A program made the position numbers and the translations under genes. A stretch of DNA of 64,000 nucleotides, from assembly GCF_014698505.1 (NCBI RefSeq), contig NZ_JACJTD010000041.1, positions 1-64,000 of the forward strand, read 5' to 3'. The notes beneath the pieces are model-generated. The model worked only from the letters and a program-made list of their open reading frames with translations, was not told the DNA's origin and ran no database searches. This document shows positions 1-8,700 of the stretch, piece by piece. The stretch comes from Nostoc foliaceum FACHB-393 (GTDB lineage Bacteria > Cyanobacteriota > Cyanobacteriia > Cyanobacteriales > Nostocaceae). The number at the start of each line of letters is the position of its first letter. Within the stretch, counting starts at the first letter, position 1.

Positions 1-148
1 TCGCAGCCCAGTCAATTTTTGCGTTAATGTTCTGTGCGGTTTAATCGCTTATTGTCATCAGCCTAAAAAACCTAGCCTTCAACTTGAGTGGCTTTTACCT
101 TCATATGTTTAACCCGAACTCAGGTTAGTTAATAATTATTGCGAAAAG

Positions 149-1330
149 TCAAACAGTTGGTTCCTGGTATTTGACTCCTCGTTTTTGATGACGGTCATTA
201 GCAACGATAGGATAAACAATGTTGCGTAACCGATTGATCGCACCGACAGGACGATGGACTGCTAGACCATTTCCAGGAGAAAAACTAAGATTTTCTCCAA
301 AGTCATCTTCTTTGGCAGAATTAACCTTCTGATGCTTAACTGTTAGGCGACCAACTGTAATGAAGGGTGATTCCTCTTCATTCCAAACAATGGTGCTATC
401 ATCAATGGACATTTCTGGGCTAGTTTGAAATTGAATTTGAAAGTCCCAACTATATTCAGCATCAGGCTTTGCTAAAGCTTGAATGATATCCTCTCGGTAG
501 TAGTTGTCCTCTGAACCTGAGGCCTTGGCACGCTGAAGCTCACTTTCTGGTCTAGATTCAAGAGGAAGTTGTTGATGAGGTGGTTGACTGGAAACTGGAG
601 TAAATGCATATTTAATCACAACCGGATATTCCACAGGAATTCGACCTGGTTGGGATGGGTCAAAATCAGATTTGAGTCCCAAAGAATACGCTGAAGCACT
701 CCAATAACGTTCTGTGAGCAAACTCTTGGGAAACCGTTTGAAACTGGTTTGTAAAAGAGTGGATTCGTAGGGATGCAACTTTAGCCATAAAAGTACTAAC
801 AGCTTAAAAAGCGGAAACAGCCCTGCTCGATAAACCGCCAAAAAAAAGCTGTAGAAGTCTTTAATGTTTCTAACAAAAAAGAGTTCGGTATTGTGGACAA
901 TAATATCTTGGGTTTTTAACTCGTGACTTTGCGATAGTCGTTCTCCTTCTACCTCCATCACTTTTACGGACATGGAACGCGTATCTCCTTCATAATCATT
1001 CTTTACTGAAAACGCACCACTTGCAAATCGTAGCCAAACCGGATATTGTTTCGGTTTTGCAAATAAACCTTGTTTTAGGGAAATAGCTCTAAATTGAGCT
1101 TCAGTTAATGAGGTGCGTTCGCTCAATTCCTGCTTAATTGCTACTTCATCAAAATCAAAGATTTCTAAAGTTCCTTGAACAGCAGCATGGGTTTTAGCGT
1201 GAGTATCTCTCTTTGCAGTTTTTTTCTTCTTACCTCCGTAAAGATTTTCCATATTCTTTTTGACTAGCTCACTCATGAGAGCGCAATATTTAGCTTCGTC
1301 TTTTTCTGGATATTCGGTAAATAGCTTCAT
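149..1330 (-). CDS. Catalase-related heme protein, probable fatty-acid 10S-hydroperoxide lyase
   Basis: A 393-residue protein of the catalase-related hemoprotein group (allene oxide synthase / hydroperoxide lyase type), shorter than true catalases. The segment RDTHAKTHAAVQGTLE at residues 41-56 aligns with the catalase distal-heme motif, making His44 the likely distal histidine. Near the C-terminus RNIVY (369-373) matches the catalase R-x-x-x-Y proximal motif, giving Tyr373 as heme ligand. It is the last gene of a minus-strand group, 115 bases after a cyclooxygenase-like dioxygenase. In Nostoc punctiforme PCC 73102 the equivalent adjacent pair is known: the dioxygenase makes linoleate 10S-hydroperoxide and the catalase-related protein cleaves it to 1-octen-3-ol, octenol and 10-oxo-decenoate. 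The same activity here is inferred from architecture and gene order. The ribosome-binding site before the ATG is weak, so translation may depend on the upstream gene. Another hydroperoxide-rearranging activity cannot be excluded. Confidence 0.85.
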   Translation of the reverse strand: MKLFTEYPEKDEAKYCALMSELVKKNMENLYGGKKKKTAKRDTHAKTHAAVQGTLEIFDFDEVAIKQELSERTSLTEAQFRAISLKQGLFAKPKQYPVWLRFASGAFSVKNDYEGDTRSMSVKVMEVEGERLSQSHELKTQDIIVHNTELFFVRNIKDFYSFFLAVYRAGLFPLFKLLVLLWLKLHPYESTLLQTSFKRFPKSLLTERYWSASAYSLGLKSDFDPSQPGRIPVEYPVVIKYAFTPVSSQPPHQQLPLESRPESELQRAKASGSEDNYYREDIIQALAKPDAEYSWDFQIQFQTSPEMSIDDSTIVWNEEESPFITVGRLTVKHQKVNSAKEDDFGENLSFSPGNGLAVHRPVGAINRLRNIVYPIVANDRHQKRGVKYQEPTV

Positions 1331-1445
1331 TTTTGAAAAGATAGGATTAACTAATCAATTGAGTTTATTTTTAGCTGCATCGTTATTTGTAGGGTACGTT
1401 AAAATTTGCTATAACTTACCCTACAAGATACGATATTAAAATCTC

Positions 1446-3074
1446 TTAAAGGTCAAAAGTAACTTTGTACTTTTTGTCTGATGGAGGAACATTACGATTA
1501 ACTAAATCTGAGACTGTGTTGGTATTCTGAAGAATCTCCCAGCCCACAGGAGAAAAAGTCTCTTTATTGAAGATATTGGGTGATAGTAAAGGATTAGTTA
1601 GTGCTTGAGAAAAAGCATCAATTCCAATTAAGCGTGCTACTAGAGGAGGGATAGTTGAATTTTTTCGTCCATCCTCGGCGTAAAGCCCTACAAAAAACTC
1701 AATATTATCAACATGACCATATAATTCTTTGAGTTTCTTTTGAGCAAATTCATCGCCGGTAACTTGTTCAAATGTAGTCACTCTGGGAAAACCACACATT
1801 TCACGATAATCGTTGTAGCTTGCTAATTGTAGTTGTCGTCCCAGCCTGATTGAGGGTAATTCAGTTAACTCAACCAATATATCAGGGGTGTTAAATAAAC
1901 CAATTTTTGTACCTGCTTGAGAACAAGTTTCTTCCATCAATGCCCCTAAACCTTTGTCAATAAACATTTTATTGTTCCAAAGAGATGCAGCAATATGGGT
2001 TGGTTTACCGTTATATTTAAAGGTTTCTGGAATCGCACTATGCCAGCGATAAACAAAGTCAAACTCAATTGCCATAAAATTGGGACGATGCCAACTTTCT
2101 TTTGTAAAAGCTTCAGGATCAGCAAACAACTTAAAGTGATAAGGAGTTATGTGGTTAATGTACTCCTCCATAATGATTTTCAGAATAATCGCCATGAGAA
2201 TATTTCTCGATGTTTGGAATAGGCGTTCATCATCCCAATCTGGATAATTGCTTGCTAATTCATCACAAAGACGATTATGTTCCCGAAGACATAAAGTATT
2301 GAGCATTACATAGCCAATTTGCACATTTGCTCTTTCTACTCCCATAGCAAACATATATTGCTTTTTATCTACGGGCTGTCTTTTTTCATCATTAAGTGGC
2401 TGATAAAGTCCGTCAAATTCAGGCTTAACTTGATCCTGTGCTGCATCAGCATAATAAAATAAGGGGTATTCTTCCTCTACACCATCTTGGCGTTTGAGTT
2501 TTTGAGTCTTTAGTTTACCTCCTTGAAAGGTTCTTAAAAGATGTGTTTGTTTTCTGGTTAAACCATAAACATTACACAAATCAATTTCATGGTTGGAAGT
2601 ATTTTTGAGTTTATTGTAGTGGTCAAGGCGAAGAAAGCTATCTGTAAACCACTGTACCCAATAGGGAAACAGCATGGTTGATTTACTAGAATAAATGGTT
2701 TTACCATCTCTTTTACGGAAGAGAATAGCTAGGTCTTCAACTTTGGGTAGATTCCCCTCAGCGTTTAACTTGGGATCTGGTGGTAGATGTCGTCCTGTAT
2801 AAGTGCGATCGTTGAGTGATTCCCAGGAAGTATAAGTATCAGTTTTCTTAGGAATTGTAGTATCAGGAATATACTCATCTAGAGTCATCATACTATAGGG
2901 ATTAGGACGAGTCGGAATTTTATAGATGAGACTATTAAGTAAATTTTTATTAACTTTTCGTGCAACGGATTTGTTACTTTGCAGAAGTTTCCAAATCGAT
3001 TTAAAGTTTGTTAAAACTAATGTTTGAAGTTTGTTACCTAACCCGTCTTTGGATGTATCTCTTTTTCCAGTCAT
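1446..3074 (-). CDS. Cyclooxygenase-like heme fatty-acid dioxygenase (linoleate 10S-dioxygenase type)
   Basis: An animal heme peroxidase family protein of 542 residues from the ATG at 3074, preceded by AAGAAGG. A TTG nine codons upstream is possible but lacks a site. YRWH (Tyr342, His345) matches the cyclooxygenase catalytic Tyr and proximal heme His (YHWH), followed by a similar S-A-I-P stretch, and LREHNRLCDEL is the conserved peroxidase helix. The distal segment reads QWFTD (141-145) where cyclooxygenases have QHFTH, so the usual distal histidine appears to be Asp. There is no signal peptide or EGF domain, as expected for bacterial members. Neighbours are a catalase-related lyase downstream and a lipase-like gene 78 bases upstream, suggesting release of fatty acid, oxygenation and cleavage in one transcript. 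The specific 10S activity is taken from the characterised Nostoc punctiforme homologue and is not proven here. Confidence 0.88.
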   Translation of the reverse strand: MTGKRDTSKDGLGNKLQTLVLTNFKSIWKLLQSNKSVARKVNKNLLNSLIYKIPTRPNPYSMMTLDEYIPDTTIPKKTDTYTSWESLNDRTYTGRHLPPDPKLNAEGNLPKVEDLAILFRKRDGKTIYSSKSTMLFPYWVQWFTDSFLRLDHYNKLKNTSNHEIDLCNVYGLTRKQTHLLRTFQGGKLKTQKLKRQDGVEEEYPLFYYADAAQDQVKPEFDGLYQPLNDEKRQPVDKKQYMFAMGVERANVQIGYVMLNTLCLREHNRLCDELASNYPDWDDERLFQTSRNILMAIILKIIMEEYINHITPYHFKLFADPEAFTKESWHRPNFMAIEFDFVYRWHSAIPETFKYNGKPTHIAASLWNNKMFIDKGLGALMEETCSQAGTKIGLFNTPDILVELTELPSIRLGRQLQLASYNDYREMCGFPRVTTFEQVTGDEFAQKKLKELYGHVDNIEFFVGLYAEDGRKNSTIPPLVARLIGIDAFSQALTNPLLSPNIFNKETFSPVGWEILQNTNTVSDLVNRNVPPSDKKYKVTFDL

Positions 3075-3152
3075 AATTATTTTTACCTTCTTTATTTGCA
3101 ATTCTTAATACACCCAAAATTTTTCTGCTTTAATTACCCAAATTGGTCCAGG

Positions 3153-4160
3153 TTATTTCAGTTTGGAAATAATCTTTTGTAGATTTTTGGGTCGATAGTC
3201 CTTGCGACTTTTTAAACGGTAGATTGCGCTTTCATGAAGGTCTTCAATAACATCGCTGACATCACGAAACTTGATTCCTGCCAATTTAAAGAATCCAATA
3301 TTGTTTTTAAAGTCACATTCATAATTGGGATTAATGCCTGTTGGAATCACACTTGTATCGAAGTCAAGCCCTAATCCTAATACACCGATAGAATCAATCA
3401 TCCACTGTAAGGCAGCATCTGATAACCCACTGTGTTCTTCGGTTCCACCGCCAACGCAACCATGTACACCTGGAAACCACTTTTGAATTACTTTCTGGTT
3501 TTCAGCCTCAGGATGCTTTTTCATGGGGGTGACATCAAAGATTTCGCGGATTTCATCGATCGCCATCGCGTGTAATGCATTCTGAATACATTTGTTTAAA
3601 GTAGTGTCATGGAATCTGTACCGCTTATTTAGCTGTTCGCTCAACTTGCTGAAGGCGGGTATCCCAGGAATACCAAGAGCACCAACGGTATCAAAACAAC
3701 CAAGTAAGGTGATCGGGACGCGATCGCCATAAGTTTGACGGTATTCCACAGCTTCCTTATCTTTGGGTTTAATACCTCGTTTACGGTAAAGCTCATAAGC
3801 ATCATGTGCTTTGGTGATATGGGGGCGGTTTAGAAGACCGGAGCAATAGATCATCCCTGCTAGACTTCTAACTGTGTAAGCACCGCGACTGAAGCCGAAC
3901 ATATAGATTTCGTCACCAGGAACATAATTGAGACTTAGAAATCGGTAGCCATCTTCTATATTTCTATCGATTCCTAGTCCGGTAGCTCCGCCTAAAACCT
4001 TTTGACCCTCGGTTCCAACACCCTCGTCATAAAATACGATCTGTGTAACTCCATCACTGGCTATCGGTTTCACGGATTGAGCTAACTTAACCACATTGCT
4101 TGGGTAAAGACTTGTTAATTGTTGCCAAGTTCCATCACAGCAAATGACAAGACGTTTCAT
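3153..4160 (-). CDS. DUF2235 / Tle1-like alpha/beta-hydrolase, putative lipase
   Basis: A 335-residue protein of the DUF2235 family, related to Tle1 phospholipase effectors. The N-terminus MKRLVICCDGTW is the typical first strand. The nucleophile elbow GFSRG places the catalytic Ser at 91, CFDTVGALG lies in the middle, and FPGVHGCVGGG near residue 235 is the family's usual His-containing motif. No signal peptide or transmembrane segment is seen, so it is probably cytoplasmic or membrane-peripheral. No type VI secretion genes or immunity gene lie nearby, which argues against an interbacterial effector. It is the first gene of the lipase - dioxygenase - lyase group on the minus strand. A role in releasing fatty acids from lipids for the dioxygenase is an inference from position only. 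The hydrolase family assignment is firm; the substrate is unknown. Confidence 0.82.
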   Translation of the reverse strand: MKRLVICCDGTWQQLTSLYPSNVVKLAQSVKPIASDGVTQIVFYDEGVGTEGQKVLGGATGLGIDRNIEDGYRFLSLNYVPGDEIYMFGFSRGAYTVRSLAGMIYCSGLLNRPHITKAHDAYELYRKRGIKPKDKEAVEYRQTYGDRVPITLLGCFDTVGALGIPGIPAFSKLSEQLNKRYRFHDTTLNKCIQNALHAMAIDEIREIFDVTPMKKHPEAENQKVIQKWFPGVHGCVGGGTEEHSGLSDAALQWMIDSIGVLGLGLDFDTSVIPTGINPNYECDFKNNIGFFKLAGIKFRDVSDVIEDLHESAIYRLKSRKDYRPKNLQKIISKLK

Positions 4161-4378
4161 AGTTCTACTTCAAAGCCTTTGAGTAATTCGTTCAACTTTT
4201 TATCAAGGTGTGAGTTTGGTATGGAGTTAGAGCAAACGCATTTAATATGTCTATTCTTATAAATGCTTTAGCGAAGCATCCTCTCATCTTTTTTATGAGA
4301 ATGCAAGGACAATTAAGACAGTTAAGCAGGAATTCGTTAAATAAATATTAAGTTATTAAGTAAACATCCGCGCTGCGC

Positions 4379-4431
4379 CTCTCTACGTTGCCTGCGGGAA
4401 GCTTACGCGAACGTGCAGGTAAAGTAGAGAG
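4379..4431. repeat. Inverted repeat / hairpin
   Basis: CTCTCTAC (4379-4386) pairs exactly with GTAGAGAG (4424-4431), and inside it TTGCCTGC pairs with GCAGGTAA with one G-T pairing. The loop holds sequence resembling dispersed cyanobacterial palindromic repeats. No T-run follows, so it is more likely a mobile repeat than a terminator. Confidence 0.6.
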
Positions 4432-4681
4432 CATCTTATTAGCACTTGGAAAGACTACTAAATCATTATTTTGTGTGGGTCTTAACCCTTTTTTTCGCCA
4501 ATTGCTCGCACAGAATTCATTGTGAATTTTGACTCCTGACTCCTGAATTCCGTTTTAATAAAAATTTAAAAATATTTAATTGAATTTTGGTTTTTAAAAT
4601 TAATTTATCAAGGTACATTCATAGGAGGCTAAACGAGTAGTTTAAAAACACGCCCTAGCGATCGCCACGATTTTTGTAACA

Positions 4682-4818
4682 CTTAAGTAAGTAGGTGCAA
4701 TAAAACCAAACTATGTAAATAAAAATAAATAAAGCTCAAACTCTTTCTCTCCCTGCTCCCTGCTCCCTACCCCCTGCCTTATTGCAACAATAATTATTTA
4801 CGCCGACTTACTTAGATA
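4682..4818. repeat. Possible small inverted-repeat (MITE-like) element
   Basis: The left end contains TTAAGTAAGTAGGTGCAATAA and the right end, read in reverse complement, contains CTAAGTAAGTCGGCGTAAATAA, giving imperfect terminal inverted repeats of about 20 bases around a 137-base core with no coding capacity. The core includes a heptanucleotide repeat. The right end abuts the mtnA fragment. The boundaries are approximate. Confidence 0.4.
4749..4773. repeat. Heptanucleotide tandem repeat (CTCCCTG-type)
   Basis: The motif CTCCCTG is repeated about three times, the last copy degenerate. Such short tandemly repeated heptamers are common in heterocystous cyanobacterial intergenic DNA. Confidence 0.6.
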
Positions 4819-4904
4819 AAATATATAGCCCAGATGTTGCGTTCTACTCGTCCAACGGCGGGCGGTAAATTTATTTTGGGCAATTAGCCAGATGATGAAA
4901 GCCG
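4811..4904 (+). pseudogene. Degraded partial copy of mtnA
   Basis: About 94 bases closely match mtnA at 7495-7580 in the same orientation. Both copies share the run GTTGCGTTCTACTCGTC and the run GGTAAATTTATTTTGGGCAA, with small insertions (extra GGCG at about 4861, and extra bases after the initial TAGATAAA) and scattered substitutions. The insertions break the reading frame, so it cannot encode the corresponding protein segment. It lies about 2.6 kb upstream of the intact gene. It is best read as a decayed duplication. Confidence 0.8.
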
Positions 4905-5099
4905 AGCCATCAAATACGCAGAGGTGGATTGCACACAACCAAGAAGCGGTATAGAGTTAAGTCGCCAGCTTTTTCCAACATTGAGTAGAAATGTTTATGC
5001 TGATTGTGCAACATGGCTATATAAAACAATAGTCCATTAAATCTCTAAGTAAAAATCTGAAAGCGCCCACACTGGGCTTCGCCCTGCTAAAGCTAACAG

Positions 5100-7145
5100 A
5101 TGGAACCAGATGTTAACGCAACTCTAGGGCAGAGTATGACTAATCTTTTACTAGCTTCCGTATTATCTAGACCCATTAAAGACCCAGTACCGGTTTTTCT
5201 GATGATTTTGGGGATTATGCTGATTGCACCCCTGCTATTTGAGAGAATCCGACTACCAGGTATTGTGGGATTAATTCTGGCGGGGGTCATAGTCGGCCCA
5301 AATGGACTGGGATTATTGGCACGGGATAACACAATTGTGCTTTTGGGCACAATTGGTTTGCTGTTTCTCATGTTCATGGCAGGACTGGAAACTAGCTTGG
5401 ATGACCTGAAATATAACGCTGATAAGGCAGTCATATTTGGACTAGCTACCTTTGGCGTACCGATGGTATTAGGTACTGTAGCCATGATGTCTATCGGCTA
5501 TGGTGTATTACCTGCCATCTTAGTCGCTTCTTGTTTTGCTTCCCATACGCTACTAGCACTACCGATTGTTAGTAAATTGGGAATTATGCGCTCTCAAACA
5601 TTGACTACCACTCTCGGAGGCACATTAATCACCAATGTTTTGGCACTTTTGGTTTTAGCGGTGGTAGTGAGAGCGCATGAAGGCAGTTTAAGCCTACAGT
5701 TTTGGTTATTTCTGATTCCTTCACTGATTATCTACACATTTCTGACGCTCTGGGGTGTACCTCGTCTCGGTCGCTGGTTCTTTCAGCGATTTGGACATGA
5801 TGAAGGAGCAGAGTTTACCTTTGTTCTAGCTACCCTGTTTGTAGTTTCCTATGGGGCAGAATTAATCCAAATTGAGCCAATTATTGGCGCTTTTTTAGCT
5901 GGAGTTGCTATTACCCAGCTAATTCCGCAACTTAGCCCTTTGATGAATCGGATTCAATTTATCGGGAATACGCTGTTTGTACCCTTTTTCTTGATTTCTG
6001 TGGGAATGTTGGTTAATCCCCTGATTCTGATTCAAGAACCGCGATCGCTCCTAGTATCTGGTGTCATGGTAACTGTTGCCATTATCGCTAAGTTCATTCC
6101 TGCATGGGGTTCGGGCAAGTTATTTGGATTCAACTTTGACAATATCATGTTGATGTTTGGGCTATCAGTAGCTCAGGCAGCCTCTACCCTGGCTGCAATC
6201 ACCGTTGCTTACAAAATCGAGTTGGTCGATCAGTTAACAGTGAATGGCACGATCGCCATGATTTTAGTTACCTGCATTGCTTCTCCTTGGGTAACAGATC
6301 GGTGGGGGAAAAAAATCAAGCCAGGAGAGGCTAGTAGTTCAAGTCATCAGCTAGGAAGTCTGGGCGATCGCGTTTTAGTCCCAGTTGCCAACCCCAGCAC
6401 TGAAGATAACCTGCTCAAGTTGGCAATACTCCTAGCAAAATCAGCGACGGGTACTTTATTACCACTCCACATTTTAATTGAGCAAAATTCCCCCATTCCT
6501 CTAGAGGACAAAACCAGACAAAGCCAATTACTATCAACCGCAGAAATGATTGCCCATGCTGCGGTTGCTAATGTTATTCCCATTGGTCGGATTGACGAAT
6601 CAATTGATAAGGGAATTGCTCGTGTGGCAGAAGAAAAGCAGGCCAGTGTGATTGTCTGCGGCTGGAAAGGTTACTCTACTTATCAGGAAAATCTCTTTGG
6701 TGGTGTGATTGACAAGATTGTAAATCGCAGTGCAGTGCCTGTTTTGGTAACTCGATTCCCATTGCCAATTGAGCATACAACACGAGTCTTTTTGGCTTTT
6801 ACCACTCAACAAACTTATGCTAGTTCTTTTGGAGAGAGTATCCAATTAGCCAAAAGTCTGGCAACGGAACTCAAAGCATCCCTGCAACTTTTACAAGTTG
6901 TAACAACACGAGGAGTAGCTATCGATTTGACTAATACCGGATTGCCAGAAGATACACCGATTCAAAAAGTGCGAGGCAATTTTGTGCAGCAAGTTTCTCG
7001 TTTACTCAAAACCAACGATCTGCTAGTGTTAAACGGGTCTGTTGAAAAGAAAACTCAACTAGTTTCGCTTTTAGGTCGGATACCAGAAGCGATCGCTCGC
7101 AATCATCCTGAAGTTGCTATGATTATTGCCTACTTTCCCAAATAG
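5100..7145 (+). CDS. Cation:proton antiporter (CPA2 type) with C-terminal universal-stress domains
   Basis: A 681-residue inner-membrane antiporter. Residues of about 30-400 form a dozen hydrophobic helices of the Na+/H+ exchanger (CPA2) fold, including the typical LPGIVGLILAGVIVGP segment and IEPIIGAFLAGVAI. From about residue 412 two Usp-like domains follow: the first has the G-W-K-G region and VNRSAVPVLVTR ending, the second is more diverged. This layout is common in cyanobacterial NhaS/KefB-like antiporters, in which the soluble part is thought to sense nucleotides or stress. The transported cation (Na+ or K+) cannot be read from sequence. The ATG at 5100 has a poor ribosome-binding site; a second ATG at 5136 just before the first helix is an alternative. 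It stands alone, 104 bases before mtnA. Confidence 0.87.
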   Translation: MEPDVNATLGQSMTNLLLASVLSRPIKDPVPVFLMILGIMLIAPLLFERIRLPGIVGLILAGVIVGPNGLGLLARDNTIVLLGTIGLLFLMFMAGLETSLDDLKYNADKAVIFGLATFGVPMVLGTVAMMSIGYGVLPAILVASCFASHTLLALPIVSKLGIMRSQTLTTTLGGTLITNVLALLVLAVVVRAHEGSLSLQFWLFLIPSLIIYTFLTLWGVPRLGRWFFQRFGHDEGAEFTFVLATLFVVSYGAELIQIEPIIGAFLAGVAITQLIPQLSPLMNRIQFIGNTLFVPFFLISVGMLVNPLILIQEPRSLLVSGVMVTVAIIAKFIPAWGSGKLFGFNFDNIMLMFGLSVAQAASTLAAITVAYKIELVDQLTVNGTIAMILVTCIASPWVTDRWGKKIKPGEASSSSHQLGSLGDRVLVPVANPSTEDNLLKLAILLAKSATGTLLPLHILIEQNSPIPLEDKTRQSQLLSTAEMIAHAAVANVIPIGRIDESIDKGIARVAEEKQASVIVCGWKGYSTYQENLFGGVIDKIVNRSAVPVLVTRFPLPIEHTTRVFLAFTTQQTYASSFGESIQLAKSLATELKASLQLLQVVTTRGVAIDLTNTGLPEDTPIQKVRGNFVQQVSRLLKTNDLLVLNGSVEKKTQLVSLLGRIPEAIARNHPEVAMIIAYFPK

Positions 7146-7249
7146 CCCCAAGATTGGAAATAAGTAGGGGAGCAAAGGTGAGAATGCCCAATCCTCAATA
7201 GCCAATACCTTCCTATGACTTTTTAATTTTGAATTCGGAGCGAAGCGAC

Positions 7250-8329
7250 GTGACACCTTCTATAAACCAGGTTTATCCCGTTATTTGGCACAACAACTCA
7301 GTGTCACTAATTGATCAAACCCGCTTACCAAACGAATATATATTTGTGGAAATTCACCGCAGTGAAGATATGGCGCGGGCAATTAAAACGATGATTGTGC
7401 GAGGTGCGCCAGCAATTGGTGTGGCTGCGGCTTATGGAATGTATCTTGGTGCAAGGGAAATTGAAACAAGCGATCGCCACGAATTTCTGCAAAACTTAGA
7501 TAAAGTAGCCCAGTTGTTGCGTTCTACTCGTCCCACGGCGGTAAATTTATTTTGGGCAATTAGCCGGATGCTTAAAGCCGCCTACGAAACGCTGGGAACA
7601 GTAGAAGACATCAAGCAAACCCTTTTCCAAACAGCCCAAGCAATCAACGTTGAAGATTTACAAACCTGTCAAGCGATCGGTGATCATGGTTTGGCTGTTT
7701 TACCGTCTACCCCAGAAAAACTGAGGCTGCTTACCCACTGTAACGCTGGTGCATTAGCTACTGCTGGATATGGCACAGCCTTGGGTGTTGTGCGTTCCGC
7801 TTGGAGAGAAGGACGTTTAGAACGTTTATTTGCTGACGAAACCCGTCCCCGCTTGCAAGGTGCAAAACTCACCACTTGGGAATGTGTGCAAGAAGGGATT
7901 CCAGTTACATTAATTACTGATAATATGGCAGCCCATTGCATGAAACAAGGTTTGATTCATGCTGTAGTTGTGGGTGCTGATCGCATTGCTGCTAACGGCG
8001 ATACTGCTAACAAAATTGGTACATATAGTGTAGCGATCGCAGCTAAAGCACATAATATCCCCTTCTTTGTAGCTGCACCTCTTTCCACCGTTGATTTTGA
8101 ATTAGCCGATGGCAGCCAAATTCCCATTGAAGAACGCGAACCAACAGAAATCTATCAAGTTGGCGATACTATTCTCACACCTGCGGGTGTAGATTTTTAT
8201 AACCCAGCTTTTGATGTAACTCCGGCTGAGTTAATTACAGCCATCATTACAGAGAATGGAGCGATCGCACCTGATAAATTAGCGAAATCACAGTTAAAGC
8301 AATTACCGGTTGGGTTAAATCCGAATTAA
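7250..8329 (+). CDS. mtnA: S-methyl-5-thioribose-1-phosphate isomerase
   Basis: MtnA converts methylthioribose-1-phosphate to methylthioribulose-1-phosphate in the methionine salvage pathway (cytoplasm). The protein has 359 residues from a GTG at 7250, preceded by GGAG at 7237-7240. An in-frame TTG seven codons upstream has no such site and gives an atypical N-terminus. RGAPAIGVAAAYG (51-63) is the family phosphate-binding region, Cys164 in THCNAGALAT is the catalytic cysteine and Asp244 in GADRIAANGD the catalytic aspartate. The length is normal for the family. It could also be confused with eIF2B-alpha/RBPI-like proteins, but the Cys/Asp pair and the near-full match to the isomerase motifs support MtnA. 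No other salvage gene is adjacent. Confidence 0.95.
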   Translation: MTPSINQVYPVIWHNNSVSLIDQTRLPNEYIFVEIHRSEDMARAIKTMIVRGAPAIGVAAAYGMYLGAREIETSDRHEFLQNLDKVAQLLRSTRPTAVNLFWAISRMLKAAYETLGTVEDIKQTLFQTAQAINVEDLQTCQAIGDHGLAVLPSTPEKLRLLTHCNAGALATAGYGTALGVVRSAWREGRLERLFADETRPRLQGAKLTTWECVQEGIPVTLITDNMAAHCMKQGLIHAVVVGADRIAANGDTANKIGTYSVAIAAKAHNIPFFVAAPLSTVDFELADGSQIPIEEREPTEIYQVGDTILTPAGVDFYNPAFDVTPAELITAIITENGAIAPDKLAKSQLKQLPVGLNPN

Positions 8330-8406
8330 TGGAGAACTTGTACCGAGTTTTTGATAACTCTAAATCCGAATAACGGAAACTTTATAGGGCAATGCCCCAA
8401 AAAAAT

Positions 8407-8444
8407 CTCCGACTTTTTAGAAAAGCCGGGGACTTTGTTTTTTG
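8407..8444 (+). terminator. Probable rho-independent terminator of mtnA
   Basis: CTCCGACTTTT, a TAG loop and AAAAGCCGGGG form a stem with one mismatch and one G-T pair, followed by TTTGTTTTTTG. It lies 78 bases after the mtnA stop codon on the same strand. Confidence 0.6.
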
Positions 8445-8463
8445 ACTACTTTAAAATCTGACG

Positions 8464-8598
8464 CAATACGGTTTGGTTAAGGCAAGAGACGCGATAAATC
8501 GCCGTCTCTACAAAGGACTGATTCTTTTAGAGGCGGCGATTTATCGCGTCTTTGCGATCTAGGGCGTGTCATCAAAAAACCTTATCCGAACCGTATTG
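8464..8598. mobile_element. MITE-like element with nested inverted repeats
   Basis: The ends are inverted repeats: CAATACGGTTTGGTTAAGG (8464-8482) against CCTTATCCGAACCGTATTG (8580-8598), 17 of 19 positions matching. Inside, GACGCGATAAATCGCCGTC and its inverted copy GGCGGCGATTTATCGCGTC form a second hairpin. Length is 135 bases with no coding capacity. No convincing target duplication was seen. It is probably mobilised by a transposase elsewhere. Confidence 0.65.
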
Positions 8599-8700
8599 AA
8601 ATGTGATGGATCAAAATTTATCAGCAATTTTTTCAATAATTTTATCTAAACTTCATATTCGGACTAAATTCAATAAGCAAAATCCGCAATTACTTTCTCA

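Larger units (their letters stand above)
4161..5099. other. Long intergenic region with repeats and a gene fossil
   Basis: 939 bases without a credible gene, between the divergent lipase gene and the antiporter gene. It holds a hairpin (4379-4431), a CTCCCTG heptanucleotide repeat (4749-4773), a possible small inverted-repeat element with imperfect ends (about 4682-4818) and a degraded copy of part of mtnA (4811-4904). Promoters of both flanking genes must lie here, but I could not assign them. Confidence 0.7.

Noticed and set aside
1995..2222. Plus-strand frame opposite the dioxygenase gene
   Set aside because: It lies wholly inside a well-supported gene on the other strand.
3153..4160. Type VI secretion phospholipase effector
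   Set aside because: No secretion or immunity genes lie nearby, and its position next to the dioxygenase fits a metabolic role better.
7229..7249. Upstream TTG start for mtnA
   Set aside because: It lacks a ribosome-binding site, while GTG at 7250 has GGAG correctly spaced and matches the family N-terminus.
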